64,000 nt of DNA, from positions 62,001-126,000 of the forward strand of contig JADJCR010000004.1 of NCBI GenBank assembly GCA_016703125.1, written 5' to 3'. The notes below the pieces were generated by a model. The model was not told the origin of the DNA. It searched no databases and was given only the letters and a program-made list of their open reading frames with translations. Below, piece by piece: positions 15,418 to 24,309 of this stretch; within the stretch, counting starts at the first letter, position 1, and each line of letters starts with the position of its first letter. Made by a program: the position numbers and the translations under genes. Origin of the DNA: Micrococcales bacterium (GTDB lineage Bacteria > Actinomycetota > Actinomycetes > S36-B12 > UBA10799).

Positions 15418-17304
15418 TCAGGAGGCTGGTGCCTTCTTGGCCGGTGCCTTCTTGGCTGGTGTCTTCTTGGCTGGTGTCTTCTTGGCCGGTGTCTTCTTGG
15501 CCGGTGTCTTCTTGGCCGGTGTCTTCTTGGCCGGTGCCTTCTTGGCCGGTGCCTTCTTGGCCGGTGCCTTCTTCGCCGGTGCCTTCTTCGCCGGTGCCTT
15601 GCGTGCGCCGGGGCGGCGCCGGACGGGCCCGGTCTCCACTTCCACGAACTCGATCGGCCCGGGCAGCGGGGCATGCATGTACGCGATCCCGTCCTTGATC
15701 TCCGTCTGCCAGTTCAGGTCGGTGCCCCGCAGGAGTTTGAGCATCCCCTTGTTCTCGGCCAGCACACTGGCCACGATCTCGGTGAAGCCCAGCCGGTTGG
15801 CCATGTGCAGGAGCGCCTGCAGGAGGTGCTTGCCGACCCCACGGTTCTGGAACGCGTCCTCGACGAGCATCGCGATCTCGGCGGCGTGACTGCCCTCCGA
15901 CGGATCCGGGAACACATTGCCAAGGCCGACGATCTGGCCCTCTTCGCTCATCACGACGAGCGTGGCGCCACGGTGTCCGCCGGCCAGGCGATACAACTTC
16001 GTGCCGTGCCAGTCCGTGATGGAGAAGTAGCGCTGGTACCTGCTGCGCTCGGAGCTGCGGTCGTGCATGGCCGCGACAGCGTCGGCATCCTCGGGGCGCG
16101 CGAGCCGGATCCAGACAGTGCCGCCCTTGATCCGTTCCACCCAGCCGAAGGCCTCCTCGCCGCCGGTCGCCGACGCGATGGCCGACGACAGGCGCAGCAG
16201 AGCCGAGGCCCGGGTCCGCTCGGCGCGCGCGAAGGGCGCCCACGACCGCTGCAGCACCACGTGCTGCTCGGCGGTCCACTGCAGGCGCAAGATGTCCGGG
16301 CTGTCGTCCTCACCCTCGGTGGCGGAGGCCACCTCCACAGCGTCGGCCTCCACGAGTTCAGCCGCGATCAACGGGGCGAGTTCCGGGGTCTTCACCACCG
16401 CGGCGGCAGCGTCGAGAATGCGCGTCGGAAGATCCAGGCTGTCGTTTGGCGAACCTTCGGCGATGTACGCGTGCCTGCCGACTGAAACGGCGGCGGCCAG
16501 CATGACATCTGGTGACACGCTCGCGGGTGCGGACATGGCAATGTCGACAGTGCGCAGATCGTCGACATGGTCGACTATCTGCAGGCCGACCACGTAGACG
16601 TGCAACTGGGAGAACCCGCGCACCAGACGGGCCAACGATCCTGGCCGGTCAGCGATGTCGACACGGATCCGCCACGGCTGGCGCGCCTCGTAGTCTGGTG
16701 CCAACACCATGTCCGGTGGCGAAATGGCTTGACCGATGCGGGCCATGACGCCGACCCACTCGGCCATAGTCGGCTTGCCGGTCAGGACCGGGTCCAACAG
16801 CGACAATCCAGCGGACATCGCGATGGCCAGCTGCACGACCGCCCTATCGGAGACGGCGGCATCAAGCCCACCGCTGGCCCGGACCTGGGCCACGAGTTTC
16901 GACGCGTTGTCCCATCGGCGGCCGATGCGCTCGGTCTCGATGGCCTGTACGGTCTCGTCAAGATGGGCCCGTGTGAGGGCCTCGAGTTCAAGGATGTCCC
17001 AACTGGCAGCCGGGTTGACGAAAACCTCCTGCGCGGCTGCGAGCATCACCGCGATCGGCGGTGCCTGAGCGGGGTCTGCCACCGCAGAGGCCACCCGCTC
17101 GGCGGCCGACGAGCTCACGCGTGAAGCCATGACCTGCCGGAACAGTTCGGCGCGCTTGCCGGTGAGCCGACGGACCGTCTGCGAACTGACGCCGGCCGCC
17201 TTCGCGACCATGTTCACCTTCGTGCCGCTGAACCCGTTCTCGGCGAAGACTTTCGCGGCGGCTTCGATGATCCTGTCGCGCAGTTCCTCGTTGGATTTGG
17301 GCAT
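15418..17304 (-). CDS. TetR-ACT-GNAT fusion with histone-H1-like PAKK tail
   Basis: This 628-residue protein joins four parts. Residues 5-55 are a TetR-type helix-turn-helix ([37 protein letters not shown]), with TetR-like helices to about 200. Residues 209-280 form an ACT-like domain ([18 protein letters not shown]), which typically binds amino acids. Residues 395-545 are a GNAT acetyltransferase with the acetyl-CoA motif [10 protein letters not shown] at 486. Residues 562-628 are a basic tail with 11 PAKK units. ACT-GNAT acetyltransferases regulated by amino acids are known in actinobacteria; adding a DNA-binding head and an H1-like tail is unusual. ATG 17304 gives a clean TetR N-terminus. 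It is divergent from a small Cys-rich ORF. Confidence 0.88.
   Translation of the reverse strand: MPKSNEELRDRIIEAAAKVFAENGFSGTKVNMVAKAAGVSSQTVRRLTGKRAELFRQVMASRVSSSAAERVASAVADPAQAPPIAVMLAAAQEVFVNPAASWDILELEALTRAHLDETVQAIETERIGRRWDNASKLVAQVRASGGLDAAVSDRAVVQLAIAMSAGLSLLDPVLTGKPTMAEWVGVMARIGQAISPPDMVLAPDYEARQPWRIRVDIADRPGSLARLVRGFSQLHVYVVGLQIVDHVDDLRTVDIAMSAPASVSPDVMLAAAVSVGRHAYIAEGSPNDSLDLPTRILDAAAAVVKTPELAPLIAAELVEADAVEVASATEGEDDSPDILRLQWTAEQHVVLQRSWAPFARAERTRASALLRLSSAIASATGGEEAFGWVERIKGGTVWIRLARPEDADAVAAMHDRSSERSRYQRYFSITDWHGTKLYRLAGGHRGATLVVMSEEGQIVGLGNVFPDPSEGSHAAEIAMLVEDAFQNRGVGKHLLQALLHMANRLGFTEIVASVLAENKGMLKLLRGTDLNWQTEIKDGIAYMHAPLPGPIEFVEVETGPVRRRPGARKAPAKKAPAKKAPAKKAPAKKAPAKKTPAKKTPAKKTPAKKTPAKKTPAKKAPAKKAPAS
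15428..15600 (-). repeat. 15-bp tandem repeat encoding PAKKA/T units
   Basis: Eleven near-identical 15-bp units (CTTCTTGGCCGGTGY on the plus strand) encode the lysine-rich tail. Units differ mainly at GGC/GGT and the last base (Ala versus Thr codon), giving a block of APAKK, then TPAKK, then APAKK. Such arrays change copy number readily. Confidence 0.9.
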
Positions 17305-17436
17305 GTGCGTCTCCGGACGTCGAACAGTGTTGTCCCAACCCTCCCCGCCACCAGGGGGAGAGTCAATCGGAAGCCCCGGGGTTTCGGCATCGAGAGCAAC
17401 CTCACAGATGTCATACCCCGAGCCGATACTTCCGGT

Positions 17437-17634
17437 GTGAGCGCTCAGCCCTGCTGCCCCGACTGCAGTCCACAGTGTCAACTGACCGGGCTCGCCACCG
17501 GTCAGGCGATGGGGCAGGGCGACGGCTGGTGGGGGCAGCCGTTCGACGACGGCTTCAACGTCGAAGCCGCCGTGTTCTGGGGCGACGAGTGCTGTCCGGA
17601 CTGTTCGCGCTGCCCCATCTGCCAGCGCTGGTGA
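17437..17634 (+). CDS. Small Cys-rich protein with paired CCPDC motifs
   Basis: I do not recognise this 65-residue product, but its composition is not random. The N-terminus has CCPDCSPQC, the middle has Trp and Gly (GDGWWGQPF), and the C-terminus has ECCPDCSRCPICQRW. Nine to eleven cysteines in CxxC-like spacing suggest binding of zinc or an iron-sulfur cluster. GTG 17437 is supported by GATACT ending 6 nt upstream, the leaderless pattern seen at many genes here. It is divergent from the TetR-ACT-GNAT gene and 57 bp upstream of the YbjN-like gene. Alternatively it is a chance frame. Confidence 0.5.
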   Translation: MSAQPCCPDCSPQCQLTGLATGQAMGQGDGWWGQPFDDGFNVEAAVFWGDECCPDCSRCPICQRW

Positions 17635-17691
17635 CCTGCGCGGCGACCCGAGCGTGCGGGATGCTGGCCATGCGAATCGGAGGAGGCACCC

Positions 17692-18159
17692 ATGAACAAG
17701 GAGATGGTCGAGTCATACCTGCGGGACCTGATCGCCGGCCTCACTGACGGGCCGCGTCCCGAGCCGGACGCCGACGGCGATCTGCCGGTCGCGCACCGGG
17801 GCAGTCAGTGCTACGCACGAGTGGTCACCGCGCGCAACGAGTTCATCGTCCAGACCTTCAGCGTGGTCTGCGAACTCGAGTACACCCAGGAACTCGGCGA
17901 CGCTCTCAACGACCTCAACCGCATCCTCGTGTTCGTCCGCGCGTTCCACACCGGCGGGCAGTTCCTGCTGGAGAACGACATCTTTGCCGACGACCTGAAC
18001 CTGTTCACGTTCTCGCGCGCCCTGACGTTCCTGGCCGATGCGACCACCGACGTGGGCCCGCAGGTACTGGAGCGGTTCGGCGGCACGCCCCGGTTCGACC
18101 CTGAGGCGTACGCGGCTGCGGACCCACCGGATGACTCCGCCCCCGGGCTTTACCTCTGA
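17692..18159 (+). CDS. YbjN / type III chaperone-like protein
   Basis: This 155-residue acidic protein has the small alpha/beta fold of the YbjN and type III secretion-chaperone-like family. The N-terminus is MNKEMVESYLRDLIAG, the strands are YARVVTARNEFIVQTFSVVCEL, the helix is ELGDALNDLNRILVFVRAFH, and the end is acidic and proline-rich. No secretion system is present; in actinobacteria these proteins are thought to be general chaperones or regulators. ATG 17692 follows a strong Shine-Dalgarno (GGAGGAGG). It is convergent with the secreted nuclease gene, with 3 bp between stops. Confidence 0.8.
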   Translation: MNKEMVESYLRDLIAGLTDGPRPEPDADGDLPVAHRGSQCYARVVTARNEFIVQTFSVVCELEYTQELGDALNDLNRILVFVRAFHTGGQFLLENDIFADDLNLFTFSRALTFLADATTDVGPQVLERFGGTPRFDPEAYAAADPPDDSAPGLYL

Positions 18160-18162
18160 GGA

Positions 18163-18918
18163 TCAGCAAGGGGTGAGGATCCGCTGCATCGCGGACTTCT
18201 CGGACGGCGTGACCCACAGGTCGTAGCGCTGCTTGGTCAGCACCTGGATCGCCACGTACGCGCAACGGAACCCCTTGCGCGGAGGCAGCCACGTGGCGGC
18301 ATCCCCGTCGCGCTTCTGCAGGTTGAGGTCGCCGCGCACAGCCAGTAGGTTGCGCCGGTCGTTGGCGAACCGCTCCCGCTTGGCCGGGGTCCAGTACGAC
18401 GCTCCGGTCTGCCACGCGTTGGCCAGCGCCACCACGTGGTCGATCTGCACCTCCAGACTCGTGACCGGCCCCCGCACGAAGCGGATCCGCTGACCACTGT
18501 ACGGATCGTCGAGGATGCCCGACAGAACCACGCAGTCGGTCACGCGGGTGTCGTGCAGGTCGCGGCGCAGGATGTCGTTGCGGGTGTCGCATCCGTTGTC
18601 GTTGACGTCCGACCACGCGACGCCAAAGGCCGCCCGATCGTAGTTCGTCAGCGGAGCCCTGCCCTTGACCGGGAGATCCGCCACGGCTCGCTTCGCGGCC
18701 GCAATGTCGACGAACGGCGGCGGGACCGGCTCTGGTGTGACCGACTGTGCCAACCCCGTGGCCGAGCCGGCGGGCTGCGCCGGCCCTGACACGTCCGGCT
18801 GTGAGCGACCCGGTGCCGGCGGTGCCTGGTCGTCGCACCCGGCGACAAGGGCGTACCCGAGGGCACCCATCACCACAAGGACGACCAGCCCGGGCACCCG
18901 GGTCCCATATCGCGCCAT
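18163..18918 (-). CDS. Lipoprotein HNH nuclease (DUF1524/GmrSD C-terminal-like)
   Basis: This 251-residue protein has a signal peptide with lipobox LVAGC (Cys28), so it is probably anchored on the outer face of the membrane. After a Pro-rich linker the C-terminal domain shows the DUF1524-type HNH fold: QIDHVVALANAWQTGA (Asp160, His161) and LAVRGDLNLQKRDGD. Cysteines at 110, 129 and 219 and near the C-terminus may be disulfide-bonded. Such exported nucleases degrade external DNA or RNA for nutrition or competition. ATG 18918 follows GGAGG in the leader. It is divergent from a PI-PLC-like secreted protein. Confidence 0.88.
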   Translation of the reverse strand: MARYGTRVPGLVVLVVMGALGYALVAGCDDQAPPAPGRSQPDVSGPAQPAGSATGLAQSVTPEPVPPPFVDIAAAKRAVADLPVKGRAPLTNYDRAAFGVAWSDVNDNGCDTRNDILRRDLHDTRVTDCVVLSGILDDPYSGQRIRFVRGPVTSLEVQIDHVVALANAWQTGASYWTPAKRERFANDRRNLLAVRGDLNLQKRDGDAATWLPPRKGFRCAYVAIQVLTKQRYDLWVTPSEKSAMQRILTPC

Positions 18919-19032
18919 CCCCCACCTCCGGCCTCCCGGCGAGACTACTCCGCGGTGGTGACATGCCCCGCGCTCCAGGCAGCGCGACCAGATGGCCAGA
19001 CGGCGAGGCACGGCGGGAGTTACGTTGTCCCC

Positions 19033-20133
19033 ATGCTGCTTCTCGCCGCCGCGCTCGCCGTCGTCCCCCCGACCCCGGACTGGATGGGGACGCTGTACAA
19101 CGACCGCCCGGACACCCGCCTCACCCAGGTGGTCATCCCCGGCACCCACGACTCCGGCGCCTTCAAGATCGACACCGAGGGCAACTGCAAGGTCACGGCC
19201 ATCGCCGGCGCCAACGAGGCCATGGTGCAAGTCGGCAAGGGCAATCCCTGCGGGGCGGGCAAGTTGTCGAAGGCTCAGAGCCAGAACTTCACCCAACAAC
19301 TCAACGGGGGGGTCCGCTACCTCGACATGCGGCTCGGGGTCCCGGCCGACAAGGTGGTGAGCGCCAAGAAGGCGAAGAAGAAGCTGACGAACGCCGCGGC
19401 CGCGAAGGTCCCCATCCACCTGCAGCACACGTTCGTCTCGGTGCGCTTCACCACCGGATTGAAGCAGATCGTGAAGTTCGCCAAGGCGCATCCGCGCGAG
19501 CAGGTCATCCTGGACTTCCAGCACATCGACCTGACCGGCAAGAAGAAGATCGACAAGTACTACACGTCGGCCATCGACAAGATCCTGCGCACCCACAAGG
19601 TCGACGGCAGCACGGTCTGCTCGCGGGCCTGGACGGCGTCGAAGATCCCGGATGTCACGCAGGCCACGTTCCGGCAGGCGTGGGACGCCGGTCGCAACAT
19701 CGTGGTGCTGTACGCGAAGGGCGAGCTGCCCAACACCTCGTGCTTCCGGCAGCGCGAGCAGGTTCTGTACTCGCCATGGCCGAACACCGAGGACCCGGCG
19801 GTCTCGCAGGCGGCGAACGTGCAGTACCTCACCGCGCGCCAGCAGGCCCTCGGCGGCAACGGTTCGTGCGCGGTGGCCGGCGGCAACCAGTGCGGCCTGT
19901 TCGTCGACCAACTGCAACTGTCCATGAGCCTGACCTCGCAGATTCAGTGCCTGACCGGTAGCCGCACGCAGAATTGCTCGCTGCAGGCCCTGGCACAACT
20001 GCGCAACCCCACCGCGGTGCAGGAGATGACGGACTGGGCTGCACAGGGCCAACCGGTCAACATCTCCATCCTCGACTTCTATGAGATCGATGACACCGCA
20101 ACTCGCCTGATCGCACTGAACGTCCCCCGGTGA
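19033..20133 (+). CDS. Secreted PI-PLC X-domain protein
   Basis: This 366-residue protein starts with a short hydrophobic leader (MLLLAAALAVV). It then shows the phosphatidylinositol phospholipase C X-domain signature: PGTHDSGAF with catalytic His39, VRYLDMRLG, and the second histidine His132 in HLQHTF. REQVILDFQHID adds the later acidic strand. Bacterial members cleave phosphatidylinositol or related head groups by acid-base catalysis. Four or more cysteines in the second half suggest an oxidised, extracytoplasmic location. ATG 19033 is preferred to GTG 18955 because the signal peptide begins there. It is divergent from the lipoprotein nuclease and followed by two nested hairpins. Confidence 0.85.
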   Translation: MLLLAAALAVVPPTPDWMGTLYNDRPDTRLTQVVIPGTHDSGAFKIDTEGNCKVTAIAGANEAMVQVGKGNPCGAGKLSKAQSQNFTQQLNGGVRYLDMRLGVPADKVVSAKKAKKKLTNAAAAKVPIHLQHTFVSVRFTTGLKQIVKFAKAHPREQVILDFQHIDLTGKKKIDKYYTSAIDKILRTHKVDGSTVCSRAWTASKIPDVTQATFRQAWDAGRNIVVLYAKGELPNTSCFRQREQVLYSPWPNTEDPAVSQAANVQYLTARQQALGGNGSCAVAGGNQCGLFVDQLQLSMSLTSQIQCLTGSRTQNCSLQALAQLRNPTAVQEMTDWAAQGQPVNISILDFYEIDDTATRLIALNVPR

Positions 20134-20134
20134 A

Positions 20135-20229
20135 CAGCCGGCTTGTCGGGCCCCCGCCCACCCCACAAGCCGGCTGGTGACCCGGGTCGAGCCACCCCCG
20201 CGAGTCCGACCCGGGCCTCCCGGGTCACC
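20135..20229 (+). terminator. Two strong hairpins after the PLC gene
   Basis: CAGCCGGCTTGT (20135-20146) pairs with 20165-20176 over 12 bp. GGTGACCCGGG (20176-20186) then pairs with 20219-20229 over 11 bp. They begin 2 bp after the stop codon. The lack of a T-run fits the I-shaped terminators common in high-GC actinobacteria. Confidence 0.65.
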
Positions 20230-20376
20230 CCGGGATGATGGCTGGAACTCGCTTGATGTGGCTCCACGACCATCTACTGCGATGGTGAACCAAGGGTGTG
20301 ACAAAAGTGCATTTGTCAAGCACCGACACGCGGTCTGTGGATGTCGGGTGGTGCGGGACCGAGATTACGGATCCTC

Positions 20377-20395
20377 TAAAGTAAGCCTTACCTAA
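20377..20395 (+). promoter_or_regulatory. IdeR/DtxR-type iron box
   Basis: TAAAGTAAGCCTTACCTAA matches the IdeR/DtxR consensus palindrome at about 14 of 19 positions. It lies 13 bp upstream of the start of the iron transporter operon. An iron-loaded IdeR-type repressor would be expected to shut the operon when iron is sufficient. Confidence 0.75.
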
Positions 20396-20408
20396 TTGGG
20401 AGGTTCTT

Positions 20409-21440
20409 GTGTTCAGAGGTGGGGTTGCGGCGCTGACAGTCGTCGCGGCGTTGGGGCTGTCAGCATGCGCGAGCGGGAGCGGCCAACCGGCGGTGTCCAC
20501 CCAGGCTGCGGAGGAACTTGTCATCTACTCCGGCCGCAGTGAGGAACTCATCGCGCCGTTGCTCGAGCAGTTCGAGGCAGCCAGTGGGGTGCAGGCCGAA
20601 GTCCGGTACGGCGACACCGCGGAGCTGGCAGCCCAACTGCTCGAAGAGGGCGACAAGTCCCCCGCCGACGTCTTCTTCGCCCAGGACGCCGGGGCCTTGC
20701 AGGTCATTCAGGACGAGGGGATGGCCACCGCTTTGCCCGCCGACCTGCTGGCCAAGGTGCCCGCCCGGTTCCGCAGCGCGGACGGCCAGTGGGTCGGGAC
20801 CAGCGGTAGAGCGCGAGTCATCGTGTACAACACCGAGTCCGTGCCGGCGGAGGACGTCCCACGCACGGTCTTCGATCTCACCGACCGGCAGTGGCAGGGG
20901 AAGGTGGGCATCGCACCGACGAACGCGTCCTTCCAGGCCTTCGTGACAGCCATGCGGGTCACGGTCGGCGAGGAGCGGACCCGGCAGTGGCTCGAGGACA
21001 TGGTCGCCAACGACGTGCAGACGTTCGAGAACAACACCGGAGTACTCGATGCGGTTGATACCGGCATCGTCGAGCTGGGCCTCGTGAACCACTACTACTG
21101 GTTCGAGAAGGCCAAGGAGATCGGCGCGGAGAACATGAAAGTGGCCAACGCAGCCTTCGAGGCAGGTGATCCCGGCAACCTCGTCAATGTCGCCGGGGTG
21201 AGCATCCTGCCCACCGGGTCCGAGAACCGGGCTTCGGAAGAATTTGTCACCTTCCTGCTCAGCGATGAAGCCCAGGAGTACTTCGCCGAGCAGACGGCCG
21301 AGTACCCACTCGTGAAGTCGGTGGAGCAGCAGGAGGGGCTGCCTCCGCTCTCGGAGATCAACGGCCCGGATCTGACCCTCGACCAGTTGCGCGACCTGCG
21401 CGGCACCCAGGATCTGTTGATGCAGGTGGGGCTGCTCTGA
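20409..21440 (+). CDS. Ferric iron ABC transporter substrate-binding lipoprotein
   Basis: This 343-residue lipoprotein has a signal ending in LSAC (Cys20) and a class D substrate-binding fold. Landmarks are ELVIYSGRSEEL, ADVFFAQDAGALQ, GTSGRARVIVYN, the domain-crossing helices and NHYYWF. The double tyrosine is the Fe3+ ligand pair in the FbpA/FutA family. It captures ferric iron outside the membrane for the permease and ATPase encoded immediately downstream. GTG 20409 follows GGGAGGT. The promoter carries an IdeR-type box, supporting the iron assignment independently of the protein. Confidence 0.93.
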   Translation: MFRGGVAALTVVAALGLSACASGSGQPAVSTQAAEELVIYSGRSEELIAPLLEQFEAASGVQAEVRYGDTAELAAQLLEEGDKSPADVFFAQDAGALQVIQDEGMATALPADLLAKVPARFRSADGQWVGTSGRARVIVYNTESVPAEDVPRTVFDLTDRQWQGKVGIAPTNASFQAFVTAMRVTVGEERTRQWLEDMVANDVQTFENNTGVLDAVDTGIVELGLVNHYYWFEKAKEIGAENMKVANAAFEAGDPGNLVNVAGVSILPTGSENRASEEFVTFLLSDEAQEYFAEQTAEYPLVKSVEQQEGLPPLSEINGPDLTLDQLRDLRGTQDLLMQVGLL

Positions 21441-21445
21441 TCGTC

Positions 21446-22960
21446 GTGCGTCAGCGGCTCAGCCTTCTGCACCTGGTCGCCGCGGGAGCGGCCCTGGTGT
21501 CGCTGGCCCCTTTGGTGTACCTCATCGTGCGCACTGGATCCGCGGGCTGGGAGAGCGTCTGGGAGGTCCTGGTCCGGCCACGGACGCTGCAACTCTCGCT
21601 GGCCAGCCTCGGCCTGGCAGCCGCGGTTGCCGGCACATGCATCGGGGTCGGGGTGCCGCTGGCGTGGCTGCTGACGCGGACCCAGTTGCCGGGTGGCCGC
21701 TGGTGGCTGGTCGTCGCCGCCCTACCACTGGCCGTCCCGTCGTACGTTGCGGCCTACACCTGGTTGGCGGCGTTCCCATCGATCAGCGGTTTCGTGCCCG
21801 CATGGGCCGTTCTGAGCCTGGTCAGCCTGCCGTATGTCGTCCTGCCCGCGGCCGCGGTCCTGCGCCAGGTGGATCCCGCCTACGACGAGGTCGCCCGGAC
21901 CCTGGGCGACGGACCTGTTCGCTCCTTCCATCGCACCACCGCCCCGCTGCTGTGGCCCGCGGCAGCCGCGGGTGGGCTGCTCTGCGCGCTCTACGCGCTC
22001 AGCGACTTCGGCGCCGTCTCCCTGCTGCGCTACGACACCTTCACCCGAGTGATCTTCACGTCCTACCGGGCTGCCTTCGACCGGACCAGCGCCGCCGTGC
22101 TGTCCCTGGTGCTGGTCGCCCTCGCGCTGCTGTTCGTGGGCCTCGAACGTGCCGTGCGCAGCCGCCATCATCAGTGGCGGGTGGGCGGGGGTACGGCGCG
22201 GCAGCCGCAACGCATCGCGCTCGGGCGGTGGCGGTGGCCGGCCCTGGCAGCGGTCGTCAGCCTGTTCGGGGTGGCAGTGGGATTCCCGGCCCTGATGCTG
22301 GTGCGCCTTACGTTGCAGTCGCGCCAAGCCGACCTGGATCCGGGCCAATGGATCGCAGCCACCGTCAACACCGTGCAGGCCGCCGGCATCGGCGCGATCA
22401 TCGCGCTGCTGCTCGCACTGCCCATCGGCGTGCTCGCTGCCAGGTACCGGGATCGCATCGCACGCACCGTCGAGTCATCGGCGTTCGTCTCGCATGCCCT
22501 GCCGGGGGTCGTCGTCGGGTTGTCGCTGGTCTACCTCGCCCTGGCGCTGGTGCCCCGGCTGTATCAGACATTGCTGATGCTGGGATTCGCCTACGCCGTG
22601 CTCTTCCTCGCCAACGCCATCGGATCCATCCGGTCAGCCACAGCCCAGGTCTCGCACACCCTGGAGGAGGTGGCCCGCAGCCTCGGCGACACCGCACCCG
22701 CGGCATGGGCACGCATCACGGCCCGTCTGTCCTCACCGGGCATCCTGGCCGGCGCACTACTGGTGCTGGTCACTGCCATGAAGGAACTGCCGGCCACACT
22801 GATGCTGCGTCCTACCGGCTTCGAGACCCTGGCCACCGAGATGTGGACCTTCACCTCGGTGGGCTCGTTCAGCCAGGCCGCCCCATTCGCGGCCGGCCTA
22901 GTCGTGCTCGCCGCCGTTCCGGCGTTCCTGCTGGCCCGGCTCGCAGGAGCCCGGGCATGA
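21446..22960 (+). CDS. Ferric iron ABC transporter permease (fused two-domain)
   Basis: This 504-residue integral membrane protein has about twelve hydrophobic segments arranged as two tandem permease modules. Each carries an EAA coupling loop: DEVARTLGDGPVRSFHRTTAP in the first half and EEVARSLGDTAPAAWARIT in the second. This duplicated form is typical of FbpB/SfuB permeases. It starts at GTG 21446, 5 bp after the binding-protein stop, and its end overlaps the ATPase gene by 4 bp, so the three genes form one operon under the IdeR-type box. Confidence 0.92.
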   Translation: MRQRLSLLHLVAAGAALVSLAPLVYLIVRTGSAGWESVWEVLVRPRTLQLSLASLGLAAAVAGTCIGVGVPLAWLLTRTQLPGGRWWLVVAALPLAVPSYVAAYTWLAAFPSISGFVPAWAVLSLVSLPYVVLPAAAVLRQVDPAYDEVARTLGDGPVRSFHRTTAPLLWPAAAAGGLLCALYALSDFGAVSLLRYDTFTRVIFTSYRAAFDRTSAAVLSLVLVALALLFVGLERAVRSRHHQWRVGGGTARQPQRIALGRWRWPALAAVVSLFGVAVGFPALMLVRLTLQSRQADLDPGQWIAATVNTVQAAGIGAIIALLLALPIGVLAARYRDRIARTVESSAFVSHALPGVVVGLSLVYLALALVPRLYQTLLMLGFAYAVLFLANAIGSIRSATAQVSHTLEEVARSLGDTAPAAWARITARLSSPGILAGALLVLVTAMKELPATLMLRPTGFETLATEMWTFTSVGSFSQAAPFAAGLVVLAAVPAFLLARLAGARA

Positions 22961-23985
22961 GCAGCATCGACATCACTGGGGTGGGAATCCGGTTCGGCCA
23001 CACCGAAGTCCTCCACGACCTCGACCTGCACGTCGAGTCCGCATCGATCACCGCGATCCTGGGCAGCAGCGGCTCGGGCAAGAGCACCCTGCTGCGCTGC
23101 ATCGCGGGTCTGCTACGACCCGGTGCGGGGCGCATCATGATCGGCAGCCGCGAGGTCTTCGGCCCGGGTACGTGGGTCGCCCCCGAGCGCCGCGGGGTCG
23201 GGCTGGTCCCGCAGGAGGGTGCCCTCTTCCCGCACCTGAGTGTTGCCGACAACGTCGGATACGGTCTGCGCGGATCCGGACGGCGCCCGCGGATCGAGCA
23301 GATGCTGGAACTCGTGGGCCTGCCCGGGACCGGCCGCATGCGTCCGCACGAACTGTCCGGCGGGATGCAACAACGGGTGGCGGTCGCCCGAGCACTGGCT
23401 CCCTCCCCTGCCTTGATCCTGCTCGACGAGCCCTTCTCCGCCCTGGACGCCGGCCTGCGGGAGGACGTCCGCGAGGATGTCTTCACCGCCCTGCGCAGCG
23501 CGGGCGCCACCGCCGTTCTGGTGACGCACGACCAGGAGGAGGCGTTCGCGGTGGCCGACCGGGTCGCCGTCATGATGGGTGGCACCATCGCCCAGTCCGC
23601 GGCCCCCGCCGAGATCTACTCGCAACCGGTCTCGCTTGCCGTCGCGCGTTTCGTCGGCGACACCGTCGTCATACCTGCCACGGGTGCCGGTGGGCGAAGT
23701 GTGGAGACTTCCTTCGGTCCTTTGCCCACATCGGGGACCGCCCCCGCCGGGGCGCAGGGGGTACTGATCCACCGACCGGAGGACTTCCACCTCGACGGCG
23801 ACGGCCCCGCGTTGAGCTCTGCAGTGGTGGTCACCGTCCGGTACCACGGGCACGACACCCTGGTCACTGCGCTGGCCGGCGATCAGGAGTTTCTGATCCG
23901 CGTGCTCGGTCGCCGGGCCGTGACTCCCGGTAGCCGGGTTGAATTGCGGGTACGCCGACCGGGAATGTTCTTCGGCACAGGTTGA
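22957..23985 (+). CDS. Ferric iron ABC transporter ATP-binding protein
   Basis: This 342-residue ATPase has Walker A LGSSGSGKST, a Q-loop (VPQEGALFPHL), signature LSGGMQQRVAVARAL, Walker B LILLDEPFSALD and the switch histidine in LVTHDQEE. A C-terminal regulatory TOBE-like domain of about 100 residues (VLIHRPEDFHL, VRYHGHDTLV) follows, as in FbpC/CysA-type subunits. ATG 22957 overlaps the permease stop (ATGA). It powers iron import through the adjacent permease. Confidence 0.94.
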   Translation: MSSIDITGVGIRFGHTEVLHDLDLHVESASITAILGSSGSGKSTLLRCIAGLLRPGAGRIMIGSREVFGPGTWVAPERRGVGLVPQEGALFPHLSVADNVGYGLRGSGRRPRIEQMLELVGLPGTGRMRPHELSGGMQQRVAVARALAPSPALILLDEPFSALDAGLREDVREDVFTALRSAGATAVLVTHDQEEAFAVADRVAVMMGGTIAQSAAPAEIYSQPVSLAVARFVGDTVVIPATGAGGRSVETSFGPLPTSGTAPAGAQGVLIHRPEDFHLDGDGPALSSAVVVTVRYHGHDTLVTALAGDQEFLIRVLGRRAVTPGSRVELRVRRPGMFFGTG

Positions 23986-24096
23986 TGCGCCGCCGCACCT
24001 CACGTCGCCACAAACCGCTCCCCACCCCTGGCACCCTTCGCCACCCCCGCCGCCGAGTCCGGACTGCAATCCGACGAGCGCATATCCTCTGCCACA

Positions 24097-24306
24097 GTGC
24101 GTCTCGCCGGCCAGACGCTCACCTGTTCAACGCGGGCGGGACTCTCGGACGCGTTCTCGCTCATGGAGAAGTGCGCGACCCAGCAGGAGATCGATCACCT
24201 CTGGGAGTGGCTCGGCGACCCGGAGCGTGGCGGCGAGGTCGCCCGCGTCATGCTGCAGATGCAGCGACTCGAGATCACGCCGCTCGAGGCGGCACTGCGC
24301 GGCTGA
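24097..24306 (+). CDS. Small hypothetical protein (69 aa)
   Basis: I do not recognise this product. It is mostly helical and acidic to neutral (SLMEKCATQQEIDHLWEWLGD, GGEVARVMLQMQRLEITPLEAAL) with a plausible amphipathic pattern. There is no Shine-Dalgarno sequence; TATCCT ends 8 nt before GTG 24097, compatible with leaderless start. It is convergent with the TauE/SafE gene, with the stops 3 bp apart. The helical composition argues for a real small gene, but homology would be needed to be sure. Confidence 0.4.
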   Translation: MRLAGQTLTCSTRAGLSDAFSLMEKCATQQEIDHLWEWLGDPERGGEVARVMLQMQRLEITPLEAALRG

Positions 24307-24309
24307 GCC

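Noticed and set aside
15428..15600. Short tandem repeats as a CRISPR array
   Set aside because: They are 15-bp coding repeats for PAKK units with no spacers. The PYTED repeats near 640-710 are likewise coding.
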